Shown here: positions 7,615 to 17,812 of the stretch, piece by piece | Position numbering within the stretch: the first letter of the stretch is position 1 | Layout of the letters: every line of letters begins with the position of its first letter | Source: Emticicia sp051209875 | Lineage (GTDB): Bacteria; Bacteroidota; Bacteroidia; Cytophagales; Spirosomataceae | Direction of reading: 5' to 3' | NCBI RefSeq assembly: GCF_051209875.1 | Contig: NZ_JBNTQY010000001.1 | Span: 2,356,001-2,420,000, forward strand | Length of the DNA stretch: 64,000 nucleotides | Program-made: the position numbers and the translations under genes | Notes under the pieces: generated by a model | The model's database searches: none | Told to the model about the DNA's origin: nothing | Seen by the model: the letters and a program-made list of their open reading frames with translations, nothing else

Positions 7615-10026
7615 ATGAATCAACCAAAGATATTTACTTTAATAATTTTGCAACTATTTATTTTTTCATTCTCAATAGCACAAACTGCGGTTACTATTTC
7701 TGGAAATATCAAAGATAAAAATTCCAAAGCAATTTTGCCTTTTGTCAATGTGATTTTGAAAACAGAGAAAGATAGTACTTTTGTAAGTGGAACTGTGACT
7801 AATGAAGAAGGGCGTTTCGCTTTGACTAATATTAAGACAGGTAATTACTTCTTAGAAATTTCATATATTGGCTATTCTACTAAAAAGCAAGCTGTTTTTG
7901 TTGGGAAACTAACTGAATTTTTAGATTTGAATACCATCGAATTGGAAGCTAAAGCAACTTCTTTAGATGAGGTAGTTGTAACTGCCAAAACCAATGAAAT
8001 AAGCGAACAAATGGATAAGAAAACTTTCGCATTGAAAGATAATATTAGTCAAAGCGGTGGCTCTATTTTACAGGCATTACAAAATCTACCAAGCATAACT
8101 GTTCAAGATGGGAAAGTACAATTACGTGGGAATGATAAAATAATTATATTGATTGATGGTAAACAAACAGCTCTGACTGGTTTTGGTAGTCAAAGTGGAT
8201 TGGATAATATTCCTGCATCAGCAATTGAAAAAGTTGAAATTATCAATAATCCATCTGCGAAGTATGATGCAAATGGTAATGCAGGCATTATCAATATTAT
8301 TTACAAAAAGAATAATAAAGAAGGATTTAACGGTAAAGTGGGCTTTACAACTGGTTTAGGTTCGCTTTGGGTACGTAGAGAAAATTTGCCAAGTATCAGA
8401 CCTCAATACACATTTACGCCCAAGATAAATCCGAGTATATCACTCAATTACAAAAAAAACAAAGCCAATGTTTTTTTTCAAGGTGATTATTTATACACCG
8501 AAACACAGAATAAAAATGAGTTTGTTTATAGAACTTACGACAATGGCGATATTGTCAATCAACAATTAAAGCGTAATAGAAATACGCACTTTACTACCTT
8601 AAAATCAGGCATTGATTATACATTTAATGACCAAAATTTATTGACAGTTTCGGCACTTTTTGGCAGCGAAAAAATTATTGATCGTGGCGATGAGCCTTTT
8701 TTTAATGCAGATTTAACGGAAAGAAAACGCCTTTGGCAGTTTTTGGAAGATGAATTGAAAACTACCATCATGGCAACTGCCAATTATCAGCATAAATTCA
8801 AAGAAGCAGGGCATTTACTTAATATTGGTTTTAATTATACATTTCATAGAGAAGATGAGAAGTATTTTTATGATAATTATTTGCCAACTTCAAAAGGAAC
8901 TGACGCTTTTAAATTACTTTCAGATGAACAAGTGTATGATTTTAATGTGGATTATATCAAACCACTAAAATATGGTAGAATTGAAACAGGTATTAAACTT
9001 CGTGATAGAGGTATTCCGACCAATATGCACTTTATTCCAGGGGCAAATTCTGTTTTGGATGTGAATGCAGGTGGTTGGGCGACTTATAAAGAGTTAATTC
9101 CTGCAGTTTATAGCAATTATATTTTTGAGAACAAAAAATGGGAAGCCGAATTAGGCTTGAGGCTTGAATATGTTAGGATCCAGTATGACGTAAATCCAAA
9201 CCATGTAGTTTATAAAAGCGATGGTTATCATTATACACAGCCATTTCCCAATTTGCGTTTAGCCTATAAAATTAATGACAATAATAAACTTTCAGTTTTC
9301 TATAATCGTCGTGTTGATAGACCTAATGAAGTGGATATTCGTATTTTTCCAAAATATGATGATGCTGAAATTATTAAAGTTGGAAATCCTGCTTTGCGGC
9401 CACAATTCACCAATTCAATCGAATTGGGTTTTAAAACCAACTGGGAAAATGGTAGCTTATACAATGCCCTTTATCATAGATTTGCAGATGGCACCATTAC
9501 AAGAATTTCAAGCATAGTTCCTGGTAGTAACTTAATTTATGCGATTTTCCAAAACGCAAGTAAAAGTTATAATACTGGTTTAGAGATGGTTTTGAGTCAG
9601 ACTGTTTCAAAAAAATATTCGTTCAACATCAACTTTAATGCTTATAAAAATCAAATAGATGCTTTTACGGTTGAAAATAAATATCCTGTTAAAAATATAT
9701 TTTCGGCGGCTAAACAAGAAATCATTTCAGGAAATATAAAGTTTAACAATACTGTTCATTTTGCAAAGAATATTGACGCTCAGTTGACAGCTATTTATTT
9801 AGCTCCAGATATTATTCCACAAGGTAAAATAAAATCACGTTTTTCATTAGACCTTGGACTAAAAAAAGCGATTCAAAATAAAAGAGGAGAGTTGTTTCTC
9901 AACGCAAGTGATTTGTTGAATACCATGATTATTAAAAGAGAAATCATAGGTCAAGGTTTTAAATATACCAGTAATGACTACTATGAGACACAGGTAGTTA
10001 GAATAGGTTATAATTATAAGCTTTAA
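7615..10026 (+). CDS. outer-membrane beta-barrel / TonB-dependent receptor-like protein (paralogue)
   Basis: An 803-residue outer-membrane protein with signal peptide (MNQPKIFTLIILQLFIFSFS, cleaved near AQ), a carboxypeptidase-regulatory-like domain (VTISGNIKDKNSKAILPFVNVIL..., about 25-110), plug (IIILIDGKQTALTGFGS ... ASAIEKVEIINNPSAKYDANGNAGIINIIYKK) and an OMP_b-brl_3 beta-barrel ending in YNYKL. It is a paralogue of the gene at 4967-7402, in divergent orientation across a 212-bp gap, so the two probably arose by inverted duplication or are co-regulated. Its transcript probably ends at the strong hairpin at 10119-10158. Substrate unknown. Confidence 0.88.
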   Translation: MNQPKIFTLIILQLFIFSFSIAQTAVTISGNIKDKNSKAILPFVNVILKTEKDSTFVSGTVTNEEGRFALTNIKTGNYFLEISYIGYSTKKQAVFVGKLTEFLDLNTIELEAKATSLDEVVVTAKTNEISEQMDKKTFALKDNISQSGGSILQALQNLPSITVQDGKVQLRGNDKIIILIDGKQTALTGFGSQSGLDNIPASAIEKVEIINNPSAKYDANGNAGIINIIYKKNNKEGFNGKVGFTTGLGSLWVRRENLPSIRPQYTFTPKINPSISLNYKKNKANVFFQGDYLYTETQNKNEFVYRTYDNGDIVNQQLKRNRNTHFTTLKSGIDYTFNDQNLLTVSALFGSEKIIDRGDEPFFNADLTERKRLWQFLEDELKTTIMATANYQHKFKEAGHLLNIGFNYTFHREDEKYFYDNYLPTSKGTDAFKLLSDEQVYDFNVDYIKPLKYGRIETGIKLRDRGIPTNMHFIPGANSVLDVNAGGWATYKELIPAVYSNYIFENKKWEAELGLRLEYVRIQYDVNPNHVVYKSDGYHYTQPFPNLRLAYKINDNNKLSVFYNRRVDRPNEVDIRIFPKYDDAEIIKVGNPALRPQFTNSIELGFKTNWENGSLYNALYHRFADGTITRISSIVPGSNLIYAIFQNASKSYNTGLEMVLSQTVSKKYSFNINFNAYKNQIDAFTVENKYPVKNIFSAAKQEIISGNIKFNNTVHFAKNIDAQLTAIYLAPDIIPQGKIKSRFSLDLGLKKAIQNKRGELFLNASDLLNTMIIKREIIGQGFKYTSNDYYETQVVRIGYNYKL

Positions 10027-10118
10027 ATTTTTACAAGGCTAATATGTAATGAGTTGGATTTAAAGATAGGGGAGAGAAGATGAGTAAAATACAACTTACA
10101 AAGATAAAAGATCCAAAT

Positions 10119-10158
10119 TAGTTTTCTTACTTCTTCACTCGAAGAAGTAAGAAAACTA
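10119..10158. terminator. perfect long hairpin between convergent genes
   Basis: An 18-bp perfect stem (TAGTTTTCTTACTTCTTC and its complement) with the 4-base loop ACTC, between the convergent receptor and GH18 genes. It could end both transcripts. There is no long T-run after it, but the stem's outer part is U/A-rich on both strands. Confidence 0.7.
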
Positions 10159-10182
10159 AAATTGATGCTGAAAAATCAATTT

Positions 10183-13100
10183 TTAATTACAGCCTTTTGT
10201 CTGAGCTTCAAAATTTACGCCTTTAGCTGCATAAAATCCTGGTAAAAGCAAAATACTGTTGCCTGCATTATAAATAGTACCTGTATTTATGCTTGCCTTA
10301 CTTGAAATAGTTTGACCAATTTTATATATTCCTGTTGCAAAATAGCCAACTCCCAATACTAACGAAGAAGGGCATGAAAGCGTGGTAAAGTATATGCTTG
10401 GTGTAAATGCTGAAAGTATTCCATCAATACATACTGTTTGTATTTGTGCTTCGTAATTTGTGCCTGGCAATAAATTAGTAAGCCAAGTTTGCGAGGTAGT
10501 TAAGTTGTTAGCAGTTCCCCAAATTGATGAACCTATAACCCTAAACTTTAAATTTACATTTGAAGGCGTACTATTCCATTGAATATTTGCAGTGGTTTCA
10601 GTTAGGTTTGTCCCAGATGGAGTTATGATTGAAGCCGACCTGCAATAAGTTGCCGAAAACGTAGAAGTAGAGTAGTTGCTACTATTGGTTGGACTGCAGA
10701 CTGTTTTTACTTGCCATTCATAAGTTTGTCCATTATTAAGGCCACTTAAAGTCGTCACTACAATACCATCTTGGGTGCAAGAAATCAAAGCTGTTTCAGT
10801 CCAATTGATTGTACCACTTACACGATAACGAACAACATAGTTATTCCCTGCTATACCTTTCCAATAAGGTTGAAACGAAGTAGGAAAGGTATTTTGCCAT
10901 TGCATATCCGTTGGAATTGGGCAAGAAGTTGCGTTTACTGTAACAGTTCCACTGCCTCTTGATGCACTAACACAAGTATCAATCGTACAATCAGCATAAT
11001 AAATAGTTGTACTATTTAATGATGGAGTTATAAAACTGCTGCCATTGCCTAAACTTGAACTTCCTGTTGGAACATTATACCAATTTATTGTTCCCAAACA
11101 GCCTGTTGCAGCAAGTGTAGCAGTCTGGCCGTTATTAATTGTGGTAGAGGTTATGCTCGGAATTGGTGGTAAAGTTTTTTCTGTGATTAATAAACTTTTA
11201 ATAGAAGTGCAAGTATTTGCATCAGTTACTAAGCATAAATATGCCCCAACTCCAATTGTTACATTTTGTGTTGTTTGATTATTCGACCAATTGAATGTAT
11301 ATGGTGCTAAACCGCCCGTTGGATTGGCTGTTAAAATGGAAGTTGCTCCTTGACATACTTCAGTATTTCCACTTATAGATAAATCAATCGGAGAGGATGA
11401 ACTTGGAATATAGATTGTTTCCATTTGAGAACAGCCAGTATTGGTTTGTGTTACAATCACTGAATATGAGCCACTTTTTTTTGCACTTATGGAGGCATTG
11501 GTACTTTGGTCACTCCATAAAAAACTATATAAACCACTTGGTGATATGCTTACAGAAGCAGAACCATCTGATTTTGAGCAAGTAGCTTGTGTATAACTTG
11601 AAATTATTGTAAAATTAACACTACTAATTGATACAATACCTGTAATCGTATTTCCACTATTATCAGTAATAAAATAGGTATAATCACCAGCATTGATATT
11701 TGTTAATGTTGTCCCTGTACCGACCGTTAGGCTCGCTTTTTTCCATGTACACAAATATCCACCTGTTCCGCCAGAAATATTTAAAGATACTGAACCATTG
11801 GTAGCACTTGCACAACTTGGCTTGATGATTGATTCACTAACTTGAATACTTGGAACAGTCGTACACTTTATAATATTAAAATAATCACTTAAATCTAATC
11901 CCCAGGTAGCACCGTCAATATCTTCAACCTTAAATTTAAGCTGTGTAGTTGAAATATTGGGCACTTGCCAAGCATAACTATGGCTTGTATAAGCATTTCC
12001 ACCAGTTGTACTACTTATCAAAATCCATGTATTTCCTCCATCTATTGAGTAATAAAGCCTATAACCATTAGAATCGGTATCCCCTTGTTGCCAAGTAATA
12101 TTTATGGTTTGTCCGCATGTTAAAACTTCTTGAATATTTGGATATGTAATGTTAACAGTATTATTTAATGGATCTTTTACTGTAAAAAAGCCATCGCTGA
12201 TAATCCAAGGTAAATTTGTATCATAACAATCATATCTTATTCTCATTTTGCCAAATCGTGTGTATTGCCCCATTGAATTGAAGCTGTCTTCTCCATCATT
12301 AGCAACACAATTACTACCACTTCCTCCCCCACAAATATTATTTGGAGGACTATAAAAATAGGGTAGCCAATTTAACCCACCGTCTAAAGAATATTCGATT
12401 GCAGCATCTGAGTAAGGGTTGAGTGCATTTGAAGTCCATTGAATGGTGTTATTGGGGCTATAACATAAATCAAAAGATTTTCTATCGAATTGAGTTAGCC
12501 AATTTATTATAGGAATATTTGTAGCTTTTATTGCGATATAATATGGTGAAGACGCACAACTTCCTTCAAATGTTATTTTTGCTTGTGCCGAATAATTGGC
12601 ATTGATGGAAGCATTGATCATAACTTCCAAAGTAATACTTTCATTTGGATTTAAACTATAATAGTATTCTGTTAAGTAACCTACATTTGGCACCCAAATA
12701 CCAAAATAATTGCCATGTTGCCCTTCAAACTTTACCCAACCCTGCGTATATTGATTGGTTGGGTTATTGATGGTGAAGTATTGCTGTCCGTACGAGCCAG
12801 AACCAATGAAACCAAAATCAATGGATGATTTATTGATGGTAGCACAAGAGTTGCCATTACCTCCGCCGATACTGTTTTCAGTAGGACATTCTATTTTTAA
12901 ATTATATTCGCCACTTACACCATTTTCACCATCTACCACAAAATAATAAGTTTGACCAGCCGTTATATCAAAACTTCCTCTAATATCTACGCCACCACCA
13001 GCATAAGCGAGTGTATGTTGCATATCGCCACATGATGATAATACATATAAATCTAAATTTCCAGTGGCTATTTCGTTAAAAACAAAATTTAAAATACCTG

Positions 13101-15204
13101 ACGAACAAGCAGTAAACGTATGAACCTTTTCTGGTCCATCTTTATTAATTGGAAAATACTCACCATTTGCTCCATAATGACTGACTTTGTTTACAGCACC
13201 TGCTGTAGTACCATGATGAGTGATGCCACAACTTAACACAACCGCTTCTGAGCAATCTAATTTTTCATTGATTTGTATAGGTGGAGCTGTCGTTTGAGCT
13301 GTCATGTTGACACCATAGTTGCACCCATAGTTAGTTGCATTATGATTAATATAAATTGGCACCGAAACCGAGCCATAAGCACTAGGGGTATAGCGTATAT
13401 AGAAATCTTGGAATTCGCCTGGTTGGAGATAAAATGAGTTGGTAAGATTTTGTATTTCAAATGCTGGATGATTTGGAGCAATTTTCAAACTACCTTGCAG
13501 TATTCCTGTAGAAGGATTACTAATTCTTAAATACTCATCTCCAAACGAACCTAAAGAAATTTCATTAAAATCCATTTCATTGGGTCGGCTAATTGTCATT
13601 TGAACACCTTGAGTCGTATTGCAGTTGGAAGCACTTTCACCACCAGTAATTTCACTTACAACTTCATAAGTATCAGAATCAATTAATAATCCATTTGCAT
13701 ATACTCTTAATTCATAGAACCCCGCTGGGTCTGTAATTGGAGATGTTCCCCTATCTAAATATTCAATAGCATTTGGTGGTAGAGTAACGGTTTTGGTAGA
13801 AATTAAACTAACTTCCAAACCAGTTTTTAAATTTTTCCAACCTAAAGATAGCGTACCATTGAATGTTTGAGTCGCATTGTTTTCAATTTCTACAAAAAAA
13901 GAGTTTATTGCCGTATTTAATATATTTAATCTTGCATTTGATGTAGAATTATTACTAACTAAAACTCTTGGTGAAATATTAGGTTTGGACTTCAATGGCT
14001 TGATGACAGTAAATAAACCGTCTTTTATGGTTTTTAATAATGAATATTTAGAATCTGCTTCATCATTCCCGATTGCCCATATAAATACTCCAATGCACTT
14101 ATCTTTTTGTCCAGGTTCTTGTAGCCATTTGACTTTAGTGGCGATAGTATTTTTACCATTATAATATGGGTGACTTACGTCCGTTTTTCCACAAATTTTT
14201 AAATCATGGTCATCCCATTCACTAATTTCTTTAAGGTTAGCTATGGTCCCATTTTGCGAAGTACAAAGAATATCTTTATAAGCAATTTCATTACCATCAC
14301 CTATATATTTACCATAAAATGGTAACCCCATTACTATATTTTTATTTCCTTTGGTTTTTCCAAAGTCATCTTTAAATTCCCAATATGGAGCATGATTCGG
14401 AGATTTATTAGTGGTTGGGTAATCATAAGACATTATATTAATACTATTGTAAGAGTAATAAGTCAATGCCTTTGAGTAATTTTTCCACATATTTTTCATC
14501 TCAGCAGTCAATGATAATTCAAAAGGTACTTTTTTTGAAGCGATTCTTAGTAAATTTTCAGTAGCTATTGCTGTACTGAGTAATTTTACAAATTCGGAAT
14601 AATTTTTATCCATAACGGCACGATATTCCAAATCAATGTCTATTCCTATAACACCGTAACTTTCATAATTTTTCAAAAAACTCAATAACCCGTACACTAA
14701 CTTTGTTCTCTTTGTAGAAGTACTCATTAGTGTCTGATAAGCGTTATAAAAACAACCGATTTGTTCATCTTGAGTTTTACCACTACCTGCACCTCCAATA
14801 GAAATATAATATTTCTTATTTAAGAATTTCTTATTCAAATTAATAAGCATTGTTTTAACTTCTGAATCAGTTTTTGCTGGAACAGGATGTATTTTGCCTT
14901 TTTCATCCTTATATTCTGTAATTTCTCTAAATTCCCATTTATAATTGCCTGCTGCATCTAATGCACTGGTTGCAGTTCCATTATCATTTAATTGTGGATT
15001 GGCAAAAGCTAAATTGATTTGAGTATAATTACTAAAATAGGAAGAATTATATTTAGCTGCATCTGAATTACTGGGGTCAGATATCCACCACTGATAATTT
15101 GGTAAATACCCAATTACCTTAAACTGTCCCCATCCATGAATAGAAATAAGACAAAAAAAGTGTAAAGAGAATATCGTTTTTGGAGAAAATAGAATATTTT
15201 TCAT
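10183..15204 (-). CDS. secreted multidomain glycoside hydrolase family 18 (chitinase-like)
   Basis: A 1673-residue secreted enzyme, probably degrading chitin or related GlcNAc polymers. Signal peptide at residues 1-27; GH18 TIM barrel at about 28-395 with the SxGG strand (YYISIGGAG, 132-140) and the catalytic strand GVIGIDIDLEYRA, acid E193 with D189 and D191. The family DGxDxDxE motif normally starts with Asp; here it is Ile186. Downstream are beta-sandwich domains: a CARDB-like segment, two choice-of-anchor-D-like domains, SprB-like repeats (SGGTGGY...W), two fibronectin-III-like domains and a C-terminal segment (NSILLLPGFYAAKGVNFEAQ) of a kind common in secreted Cytophagales proteins. Its ATG overlaps the stop of the LytTR gene (ATGA), so translation is probably coupled. 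Confidence 0.9.
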   Translation of the reverse strand: MKNILFSPKTIFSLHFFCLISIHGWGQFKVIGYLPNYQWWISDPSNSDAAKYNSSYFSNYTQINLAFANPQLNDNGTATSALDAAGNYKWEFREITEYKDEKGKIHPVPAKTDSEVKTMLINLNKKFLNKKYYISIGGAGSGKTQDEQIGCFYNAYQTLMSTSTKRTKLVYGLLSFLKNYESYGVIGIDIDLEYRAVMDKNYSEFVKLLSTAIATENLLRIASKKVPFELSLTAEMKNMWKNYSKALTYYSYNSINIMSYDYPTTNKSPNHAPYWEFKDDFGKTKGNKNIVMGLPFYGKYIGDGNEIAYKDILCTSQNGTIANLKEISEWDDHDLKICGKTDVSHPYYNGKNTIATKVKWLQEPGQKDKCIGVFIWAIGNDEADSKYSLLKTIKDGLFTVIKPLKSKPNISPRVLVSNNSTSNARLNILNTAINSFFVEIENNATQTFNGTLSLGWKNLKTGLEVSLISTKTVTLPPNAIEYLDRGTSPITDPAGFYELRVYANGLLIDSDTYEVVSEITGGESASNCNTTQGVQMTISRPNEMDFNEISLGSFGDEYLRISNPSTGILQGSLKIAPNHPAFEIQNLTNSFYLQPGEFQDFYIRYTPSAYGSVSVPIYINHNATNYGCNYGVNMTAQTTAPPIQINEKLDCSEAVVLSCGITHHGTTAGAVNKVSHYGANGEYFPINKDGPEKVHTFTACSSGILNFVFNEIATGNLDLYVLSSCGDMQHTLAYAGGGVDIRGSFDITAGQTYYFVVDGENGVSGEYNLKIECPTENSIGGGNGNSCATINKSSIDFGFIGSGSYGQQYFTINNPTNQYTQGWVKFEGQHGNYFGIWVPNVGYLTEYYYSLNPNESITLEVMINASINANYSAQAKITFEGSCASSPYYIAIKATNIPIINWLTQFDRKSFDLCYSPNNTIQWTSNALNPYSDAAIEYSLDGGLNWLPYFYSPPNNICGGGSGSNCVANDGEDSFNSMGQYTRFGKMRIRYDCYDTNLPWIISDGFFTVKDPLNNTVNITYPNIQEVLTCGQTINITWQQGDTDSNGYRLYYSIDGGNTWILISSTTGGNAYTSHSYAWQVPNISTTQLKFKVEDIDGATWGLDLSDYFNIIKCTTVPSIQVSESIIKPSCASATNGSVSLNISGGTGGYLCTWKKASLTVGTGTTLTNINAGDYTYFITDNSGNTITGIVSISSVNFTIISSYTQATCSKSDGSASVSISPSGLYSFLWSDQSTNASISAKKSGSYSVIVTQTNTGCSQMETIYIPSSSSPIDLSISGNTEVCQGATSILTANPTGGLAPYTFNWSNNQTTQNVTIGVGAYLCLVTDANTCTSIKSLLITEKTLPPIPSITSTTINNGQTATLAATGCLGTINWYNVPTGSSSLGNGSSFITPSLNSTTIYYADCTIDTCVSASRGSGTVTVNATSCPIPTDMQWQNTFPTSFQPYWKGIAGNNYVVRYRVSGTINWTETALISCTQDGIVVTTLSGLNNGQTYEWQVKTVCSPTNSSNYSTSTFSATYCRSASIITPSGTNLTETTANIQWNSTPSNVNLKFRVIGSSIWGTANNLTTSQTWLTNLLPGTNYEAQIQTVCIDGILSAFTPSIYFTTLSCPSSLVLGVGYFATGIYKIGQTISSKASINTGTIYNAGNSILLLPGFYAAKGVNFEAQTKGCN

Positions 15205-15518
15205 AAGTCATATAGATTAGATGTTATTTGATTTTTCAAAGTAGTGCGTAATGCTTTCAACCTTCTTCTTGAAATTGAAAACACCATATCATTATTCATA
15301 TAAACTTTGGATTCATCTACTAGGAAGCTTTTAACAAAACTAATATTTATCAAAAACCCTTTGTTTATACACAAAAATTGCCCTGTAACCAATAAATCTT
15401 GCTCAACTTTTTTGAGTGTTTTGCTTATCGTATGTTTTTTGCCATCGGCACAGCACAAATCAGTGTAATTGATTTGTGCTTGTGCAAACATGATGGTATT
15501 GACGGCTAAGTTTTTCAT
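15201..15518 (-). CDS. stand-alone LytTR DNA-binding domain protein
   Basis: A 105-residue protein that is almost entirely a LytTR DNA-binding domain: AQAQINYTDLCCADGKKHTISKTLKKVEQDL followed by GQFLCINKGFLINISFVKSFLVDESKVYMNNDMVFSISRRRLKALRTTL, the usual beta-strand pattern with 'INKGFLIN' and 'V.....Y.....SRRR'. There is no receiver domain. A longer frame opens at 15581 but runs into the preceding gene; the ATG at 15518 (MKNLAVNTIMFAQ) is 7 bp after that gene's stop. The end overlaps the GH18 start by 4 bp. It may regulate this cluster, but no direct repeats typical of LytTR sites were recognised. Confidence 0.82.
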   Translation of the reverse strand: MKNLAVNTIMFAQAQINYTDLCCADGKKHTISKTLKKVEQDLLVTGQFLCINKGFLINISFVKSFLVDESKVYMNNDMVFSISRRRLKALRTTLKNQITSNLYDL

Positions 15519-15525
15519 ACTTATC

Positions 15526-16314
15526 TTAATTAAAAACGCCAATTGGTTGCATAAAAAAGCCACCATCGGTAGCAGAAACATTCATGCTATCTAAGAATGT
15601 GGTATAATTGACAGTCTTTTTATTCTTCCCCGAAGATTCAGATTCTAATGGATCTATATAGGTAGCAGTACCAGTGCCATCTTTTCCTAAATTTAATCCA
15701 ACCAATACAACGGCATGTCCAACTCCAACAAGGTCGTATTTTTTGGTAGTTGCATTGTATTTTTTATTAATTGAAATAATACTTGGGTCGGCTGTTCCAT
15801 TAATTCTGACGGCAATAATGATTGGTTTGTCGAGGGTTAAATACTTTTTAATCGCATTTTTAGCATCTGATCTAATTGTATAGGCATCTTGCTCCCAAGT
15901 ACGATGTTTATTGCCCAAATCATTTTTCGCTTGACGTCCTGGCTTAGTCCAGTCTGTACCAGTTTTGCAAGTTGTTCCCATTGAAACAGCCAAATCCCAG
16001 TAGGTAGTAGCATCCACTGCCCATTTCTTTTCATAAATCCTTCTTGCGATTAAATATGCAGTTGGCAAGCAGCCCCAAGCTTTTATACAAGCAGCTTTAG
16101 AGTCTTTACTCATATTTGTAGGAATATCACTTTCTCGCCAATGTTTATAATTGGTTAAAGTAATCGTTTTAGCAAAAGATTCGTCAGTAGCAAGACGAAA
16201 CTGCCCTGAAGTTTGGGTACTCACCGATTTGTGACTTTCTGGCAATTGAACGTCATACTTACAGCCACTAAGAAATATCCAGCAGGCCAAATAGATTTTT
16301 GAAAATGTTTTCAT
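15526..16314 (-). CDS. lipoprotein with C39-like (papain-fold) cysteine peptidase domain
   Basis: A 262-residue envelope lipoprotein. The N-terminus (MKTFSKIYLACWIFLSGC) has a lipobox, so the mature protein is probably acylated on the Cys of LSGC. The body resembles C39/papain-like peptidases: a candidate catalytic Cys in WGCLPTAYLIARRI, a His in VGVGHAVVLVGLN and an Asp in YIDPLESESSG, in the Cys-His-Asp order of that fold. The family identification is by motif reading and is moderate. It is the first gene of a cluster with LytTR and the GH18 enzyme (7-bp and -4-bp spacing), suggesting joint expression, perhaps for polymer or protein breakdown at the cell surface. Confidence 0.7.
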   Translation of the reverse strand: MKTFSKIYLACWIFLSGCKYDVQLPESHKSVSTQTSGQFRLATDESFAKTITLTNYKHWRESDIPTNMSKDSKAACIKAWGCLPTAYLIARRIYEKKWAVDATTYWDLAVSMGTTCKTGTDWTKPGRQAKNDLGNKHRTWEQDAYTIRSDAKNAIKKYLTLDKPIIIAVRINGTADPSIISINKKYNATTKKYDLVGVGHAVVLVGLNLGKDGTGTATYIDPLESESSGKNKKTVNYTTFLDSMNVSATDGGFFMQPIGVFN

Positions 16315-16429
16315 AATTGTGAAGTTTTAGATTTGAAAATTGTGCAAATATTAGTTTTGATTGATTTTTGGAATGTAGAAATATTTGGGAATTACATGAG
16401 ATTTTGAACAAATTGATATATTTACTGGT

Positions 16430-17812
16430 ATGCAAGCGATTAATAAAGAACAAATTTTATTGATTTTAAAAAAAGCATGGGAGTTGACATCAACGAAACC
16501 TTTGTTGGAAAAGGATATCGAAAAATTTACTAAAACTGACTGGGAATTTACTGCTTTAGAAATCGAAGAATTACTAAAAGTATATGGATTAAAAATTACA
16601 GGAGAATCGATAGTTGGCTTACTCGAAAAGAATATTAGCAATCGAAATACAGCAATATACGTACTTGCGATTTTTATTTTGAAGAAAGAAGACGATTTGT
16701 CTTCATTAGAGTTAATAAAATTAGACAATTTTAAAATTGCAAAACATTATTTTTTGAATAAACTATTATTGAAACTGAATGCTAATACAAATATTCAGAT
16801 CCAGTCAGATAGCTTAAATTTTGTTGAAAATGACTCAAACAATGATGTAAATCGAAAAAGGAATTACGAAGTAATTTTTAAGTATATTTTATCGTTTATC
16901 TTAATTTTTATTCTTATTATTTTGATGATACCTAAAAATGTATCACTCAAAAATGATAATATTAAATTATCGTTTACTTTTCCAAAAGGTAAAGCGATAC
17001 CAACCACCGTTTTATTTAAGTATGATATTTCTTCATATTCTTATGATAGTGCCTATTTTGATTATGGTGATAGAAAAAAAGTCAAGCTTTTGACAAATAA
17101 GGGTGTATTTAAGCATACATATACAGCACCACGAGAACTTACACCCATTTTATATGTTGATACTCTCAAAAAAGTATTTCCAATGATTATTCCTTCAGAT
17201 GGTTGGTTTGCGATTGCCGGAAGCGGGAATAAACTACACTATTATAAAAAAAATGAGGAGAATATAAATGGAGTTTTACATTTATCGCCAAATAAAGTAC
17301 CTTCTAATGTTTTGGATGCTGAAGGACATTATCTTACAGCATTTATAAATATTTCAGATTTTGATTTTGATTGTGATCATTTAGAATTTGAAACGATGGT
17401 AAAAAATCCAATCGAAGAAGGGGGGATTCGTTGCTTTGATGTTGGGATTGATTTAGTGGGTGTTTATAATGGAAAAAAAGGAGTAATATCATTCAATATT
17501 TTAGAACCTACTTGTACAGAATATTCTCGTATTAAAATTGGGGATACTGAAATCGGTTACAATAGTCCAATCACTAATCCAAAGCCTCCATTGAAAGGCT
17601 TTGACACTTCAAAATGGATAAAAATAAAGTTTACAACTAAAAATAAGGTGTTAAATATTTATGCCAACGGTGAATTGTTATACACATTGCCATACACTGG
17701 AAATGTGGGTAAATTGAAATTTATCCAAATTGCGTTTTTAGGATCAGGGTCTGTTGATTGGATTCAAATTAAAAATACAGATGGTAAAAATCTTTTAAAA
17801 AGTGATTTTTAA
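16430..17812 (+). CDS. membrane-anchored protein with PKD-like and concanavalin-like domains (function unknown)
   Basis: A 460-residue protein not assignable to a named family. Residues 1-140 are charged and helical (probably cytoplasmic), one membrane helix lies at about 146-167 (VIFKYILSFILIFILIILMIP), and the rest would be outside. About residues 185-235 look like a PKD/Ig-type domain (YDSAYFDYGDRKKVKLLTN...FKHTYTAPRE), and about 265-460 like a concanavalin/laminin-G-type sandwich (FDFDCDHLEFETMVKNP ... WIKIKFTTKNKVLNIYANGELLYTLPY ... GSGSVDWIQIKN). It diverges from the peptidase-LytTR-GH18 cluster across a 115-bp gap. One possibility is a surface glycan sensor; this is inference only. Confidence 0.7.
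   Translation: MQAINKEQILLILKKAWELTSTKPLLEKDIEKFTKTDWEFTALEIEELLKVYGLKITGESIVGLLEKNISNRNTAIYVLAIFILKKEDDLSSLELIKLDNFKIAKHYFLNKLLLKLNANTNIQIQSDSLNFVENDSNNDVNRKRNYEVIFKYILSFILIFILIILMIPKNVSLKNDNIKLSFTFPKGKAIPTTVLFKYDISSYSYDSAYFDYGDRKKVKLLTNKGVFKHTYTAPRELTPILYVDTLKKVFPMIIPSDGWFAIAGSGNKLHYYKKNEENINGVLHLSPNKVPSNVLDAEGHYLTAFINISDFDFDCDHLEFETMVKNPIEEGGIRCFDVGIDLVGVYNGKKGVISFNILEPTCTEYSRIKIGDTEIGYNSPITNPKPPLKGFDTSKWIKIKFTTKNKVLNIYANGELLYTLPYTGNVGKLKFIQIAFLGSGSVDWIQIKNTDGKNLLKSDF

Noticed and set aside
15519..15581. N-terminal extension of the LytTR protein
   Set aside because: It overlaps the end of the upstream peptidase gene and adds 21 residues unrelated to LytTR; the ATG at 15518 is better placed.
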